8,574 nucleotides of DNA, from NCBI GenBank assembly GCA_002293265.1, contig DBCW01000018.1, forward strand, positions 19,107 through 27,680. Reading direction: 5' to 3'. Source of the stretch: Eggerthellales bacterium UBA948. GTDB lineage: Bacteria > Actinomycetota > Coriobacteriia > Coriobacteriales > UBA8131. A program made the position numbers and the translations under genes. Positions 6,950 to 8,574 of this stretch are shown here, piece by piece. The notes beneath the pieces were generated by a model, which saw only the letters and a program-made list of their open reading frames with translations, searched no databases and was not told where the DNA came from. Each line of letters starts with the position of its first letter. Within the stretch, counting starts at the first letter, position 1.

Positions 6950-8425
6950 TTATTCATCGACCTTAGCAGACTTTTTTGCCTTGCTCTCTTTTGTTTCTTT
7001 GGCGCCACCTTTTGTTGACTTTTTGGAATCTGCGGCTGCTGCGTCGTCGCTTGGACTGGCTGCATCATCCTTCTTGGCGGTCTTTTTTGTCGCAGGCTTT
7101 TTGGCAGTCTTTTTAGCTTCCGGCTTTTTACCCGGCTCAAACACCTCAGCTTCCTCGTTTACTTTCTTAGAAGCCTTCATTCTCAAGATGCCTTCTTTGA
7201 TCTCAGAAAGACGTCCGTTTTCCTGCCACTGCTTATATAGATCGTCCGGATCTTCTGCTCCGCTTAACTCAAACTCCTGACGAAGCTCTTCTTCGGTGAC
7301 CTCAAAATTGTTATGGCGAGCGATTGCATCCAGCGCCAAAGCTTGTGCAGCCATTTCTGTAGCCTGCTTTTTGACATCTTCTCTAAAGGTCTCGGGAGTA
7401 AGATTTGCGCTGCTCAAGAAAGTGTCAAAGGTTTGACCGCTTTGCTGCAGCGAGTTAAAGAAGTCGCGATATATATCTTGTTCGGTCTGGGTCACGAGAA
7501 TGTCTGTGGGCTCGCCGTCCAAACGACTTGCCAGCTCCTCGGCAATCACCCTGTCTTTGAGTTGTGCCAGATCGGTAGTCTTTCTAAACCTGATGGTCTC
7601 GGCGATCTGCATCTTAAAATCGTCAGCATTCTCAAACTCCAGCTTTTCTTTGGCAAACTCATCGGTAAGCTCCGGCTTTACACGTGCCTGGATACCAAGC
7701 ACCTTGAGTTTTGCGTGTGTCGCCTTATCCTTGTCGAGAAATGCCGGCACTGCCTCGTCGTCGCCCAGTTTTAGATCAAAGTCAAGCTCGTCACCTATCT
7801 TGGCACCGATCACTTTATCGTCAAAAGACTTTGGCATAACGCCACTGCCAAGCATGTATGGAATCTTATCACCAGACATAGCATCCACGCGCTCACCGTC
7901 TGCGGTAACTTCAATATCCATGTCCACTACGTCTTCGTCTTTGATAGCGCGGTCAGTTACATCAACCATGTCTACGTAGTAGTTAAGCATCACGTCTATC
8001 TGCTCTTCGATCTCTTCGTCTGTTGGCTCTGAGCTGGGGAGCTCTATTTGCAAAGGCTCGTATGAGGTAAGCTCAAACAGCGGACGTACTGTATATGTTA
8101 GTGAGAATGTGTAAGTCTTGCCTTCTTCTACCGGATCGATGTCGCCAACAGCCGGTTTATCCAGCGGCACATGCCCCTCGGCGTCTATCGCCAAAGGCAA
8201 ACTCTCTCTTACCAAGCTATCCGTTGCTTCGGCCAGGAAATACTCTTTGCCCCCATAAAAGTTCTCCAAAACCTTGCGCGGCGCCTTGCCCGGTCTAAAT
8301 CCGGGGATGCGAGCCTTGCCCGCCTGACGATAAGCCGCATCGACATGCTTTTTTACTGCATCTTCGGTGAGTGTGACGGTCAACTCGATCTTGTTGTCAT
8401 CACTTCTAACGCTTTTGGTTTCCAA
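6950..8425 (-). CDS. tig: Trigger factor, ribosome-associated chaperone
   Basis: Trigger factor binds the ribosomal exit tunnel and shields nascent chains, and it has peptidyl-prolyl isomerase activity. Numbered from the TTG, the 491 residues comprise the ribosome-binding domain with its GFRPGKAP signature (42-49), an FKBP-like isomerase region (about 155-245) and a long helical C-terminal chaperone domain (about 250-425). A basic low-complexity tail (about 431-491) is rich in Lys, Ala, Thr and Ser and resembles histone H1 tails. The family is usually 430-450 aa, so the tail accounts for the excess. No ATG is available: the frame opens with TTG at 8425, 13 nt after AAAGGA. An ATA two codons upstream (8431..8429) sits at the better 7-nt spacing and would give (M)NLETKSV, closer to typical N-termini. 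It heads the tig-clpP cluster. Confidence 0.97.
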   Translation of the reverse strand: METKSVRSDDNKIELTVTLTEDAVKKHVDAAYRQAGKARIPGFRPGKAPRKVLENFYGGKEYFLAEATDSLVRESLPLAIDAEGHVPLDKPAVGDIDPVEEGKTYTFSLTYTVRPLFELTSYEPLQIELPSSEPTDEEIEEQIDVMLNYYVDMVDVTDRAIKDEDVVDMDIEVTADGERVDAMSGDKIPYMLGSGVMPKSFDDKVIGAKIGDELDFDLKLGDDEAVPAFLDKDKATHAKLKVLGIQARVKPELTDEFAKEKLEFENADDFKMQIAETIRFRKTTDLAQLKDRVIAEELASRLDGEPTDILVTQTEQDIYRDFFNSLQQSGQTFDTFLSSANLTPETFREDVKKQATEMAAQALALDAIARHNNFEVTEEELRQEFELSGAEDPDDLYKQWQENGRLSEIKEGILRMKASKKVNEEAEVFEPGKKPEAKKTAKKPATKKTAKKDDAASPSDDAAAADSKKSTKGGAKETKESKAKKSAKVDE

Positions 8426-8439
8426 GTTTATTCGCCGAT

Positions 8440-8471
8440 CCTTTCAAATCTGGGGACTACGTTTGAAAAGG
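8440..8471 (-). promoter_or_regulatory. Hairpin that would bury the tig Shine-Dalgarno sequence
   Basis: On the tig mRNA strand CCTTTTCAAA (8471..8462) can pair with TTTGAAAGG (8448..8440), forming 9 bp with one bulged U and a 13-nt loop. The 3' arm contains AAAGG of the tig Shine-Dalgarno AAAGGA (8444..8439). When folded, the ribosome site would be almost fully paired. The stem has many A-U pairs, so it should be only moderately stable. The pairing is seen in the sequence; regulation is inference. Confidence 0.6.
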
Positions 8472-8492
8472 CTGCATACCTGCAAGCTACAA

Positions 8493-8544
8493 GGACTTTG
8501 ATCTTGCGGATGATGCTGCATCCGCGATTGCAGATCAAGTGTCC
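8493..8544. repeat. Imperfect long inverted repeat (about 18 bp of pairing)
   Basis: From the outside in, GGAC (8493-8496) pairs with GTCC (8541-8544), TTGATCT (8498-8504) with AGATCAA (8532-8538), and GCGGATG (8506-8512) with CATCCGC (8519-8525), around a 6-nt loop. Internal asymmetries are 1 versus 2 nt and 1 versus 6 nt. No T-run follows on either strand. It could be a hairpin at the end of an upstream transcript, part of the tig leader, or an operator. Confidence 0.6.
8510..8538 (-). promoter_or_regulatory. Possible tig promoter (TTGATC, 17 nt, CATCAT)
   Basis: On the minus strand TTGATC (8538..8533) and CATCAT (8515..8510) each match 4 of 6 consensus bases at the ideal 17-nt spacing. 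Initiation would fall near 8503 and give a leader of about 78 nt containing the Shine-Dalgarno hairpin. The hexamers lie inside the long inverted repeat, so the match could be incidental. Confidence 0.3.
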
Positions 8545-8574
8545 CTAAGCCTAGGAAGTGCCGATTTAATGCTT

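Larger units (their letters stand above)
8426..8574 (-). other. Structured leader/promoter region upstream of tig
   Basis: No convincing gene is seen in these 149 nt. They contain two inverted-repeat structures (8440-8471 and 8493-8544, listed separately) and a possible promoter. The right part could contain the end of an upstream gene: one minus-strand frame is open from the edge to a TGA near 8448, but its translation looks unlike a protein end and it overlaps both hairpins, so I do not call it. Confidence 0.5.

Noticed and set aside
7313..7979. Plus-strand open frames of about 150 codons opposite tig
   Set aside because: They are antisense to a well-recognised gene, have Ser/Leu-rich or Cys-rich composition typical of shadow frames, and no recognisable domain.
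8450..8545. tRNA-like reading: GGGAC at one end, GTCCC at the other, and a TTCAAAC loop-like string
   Set aside because: The acceptor arms do not pair over 7 bp, no D-arm or anticodon arm fits, and the spacing to the TTCAAAC string is wrong. The pairing is better explained by two separate hairpins.
8448..8572. Minus-strand frame open from the right edge as the end of an upstream gene
   Set aside because: About 40 codons with protein-unlike composition run through both hairpins; the sequence to the right is needed to decide.
1..8574. CRISPR array, insertion sequence, prophage or defence genes
   Set aside because: No regularly spaced direct repeats, transposase motifs, terminal inverted repeats or defence-family motifs were found; the genes are core functions.

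Overview
This window reads as a housekeeping chromosomal segment of an actinobacterium, most likely class Coriobacteriia (an Eggerthellaceae-like lineage is my best guess). The basis is the gene order tig-clpP-clpX-valS-folC on one strand, a glycine-rich extension before the ClpX zinc finger, a Lys/Ala-rich tail on trigger factor, and a ValRS with two pairs of CxxC motifs. Base composition is moderate, near 45-50% GC by eye. The taxonomic call is inference; no rRNA or tRNA is present to confirm it.

Every convincing gene lies on the minus strand, so transcription runs from right to left. From right to left: a structured leader (8426-8574), tig (trigger factor), clpP (protease subunit), a 126-nt gap with a TATAAT box and an 11-bp dyad, clpX (unfoldase), valS (valyl-tRNA synthetase, 2 nt after clpX), a 109-nt gap, a small DUF6572-like gene, folC (folylpolyglutamate/dihydrofolate synthase), and the first 43 codons of a membrane protein that runs off the left edge. 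Plus-strand open frames are antisense shadows of these genes.

Functionally, tig, clpP and clpX form a protein-quality module: ribosome-bound folding of nascent chains, then ATP-driven unfolding and proteolysis. ClpX carries the IGF loop and ClpP the full Ser-His-Asp triad, so the pair should form a working ClpXP. valS and folC supply charged tRNA-Val and polyglutamylated folate. The DUF6572-like gene is the only accessory-looking member, inserted between valS and folC.

The points most worth a second look are regulatory. A hairpin in the tig leader would bury its Shine-Dalgarno sequence, and a longer imperfect hairpin lies just upstream. The tig start is non-canonical (TTG, or possibly ATA). 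A perfect dyad follows a TATAAT box ahead of clpX. A similar 17-nt block sits 24 nt before the DUF6572-like start and 25 nt before the clpX start. At the protein level ValRS has IMSKS in place of KMSKS. I see no mobile element, CRISPR array, prophage or defence system, and nothing here amounts to a clearly new system.
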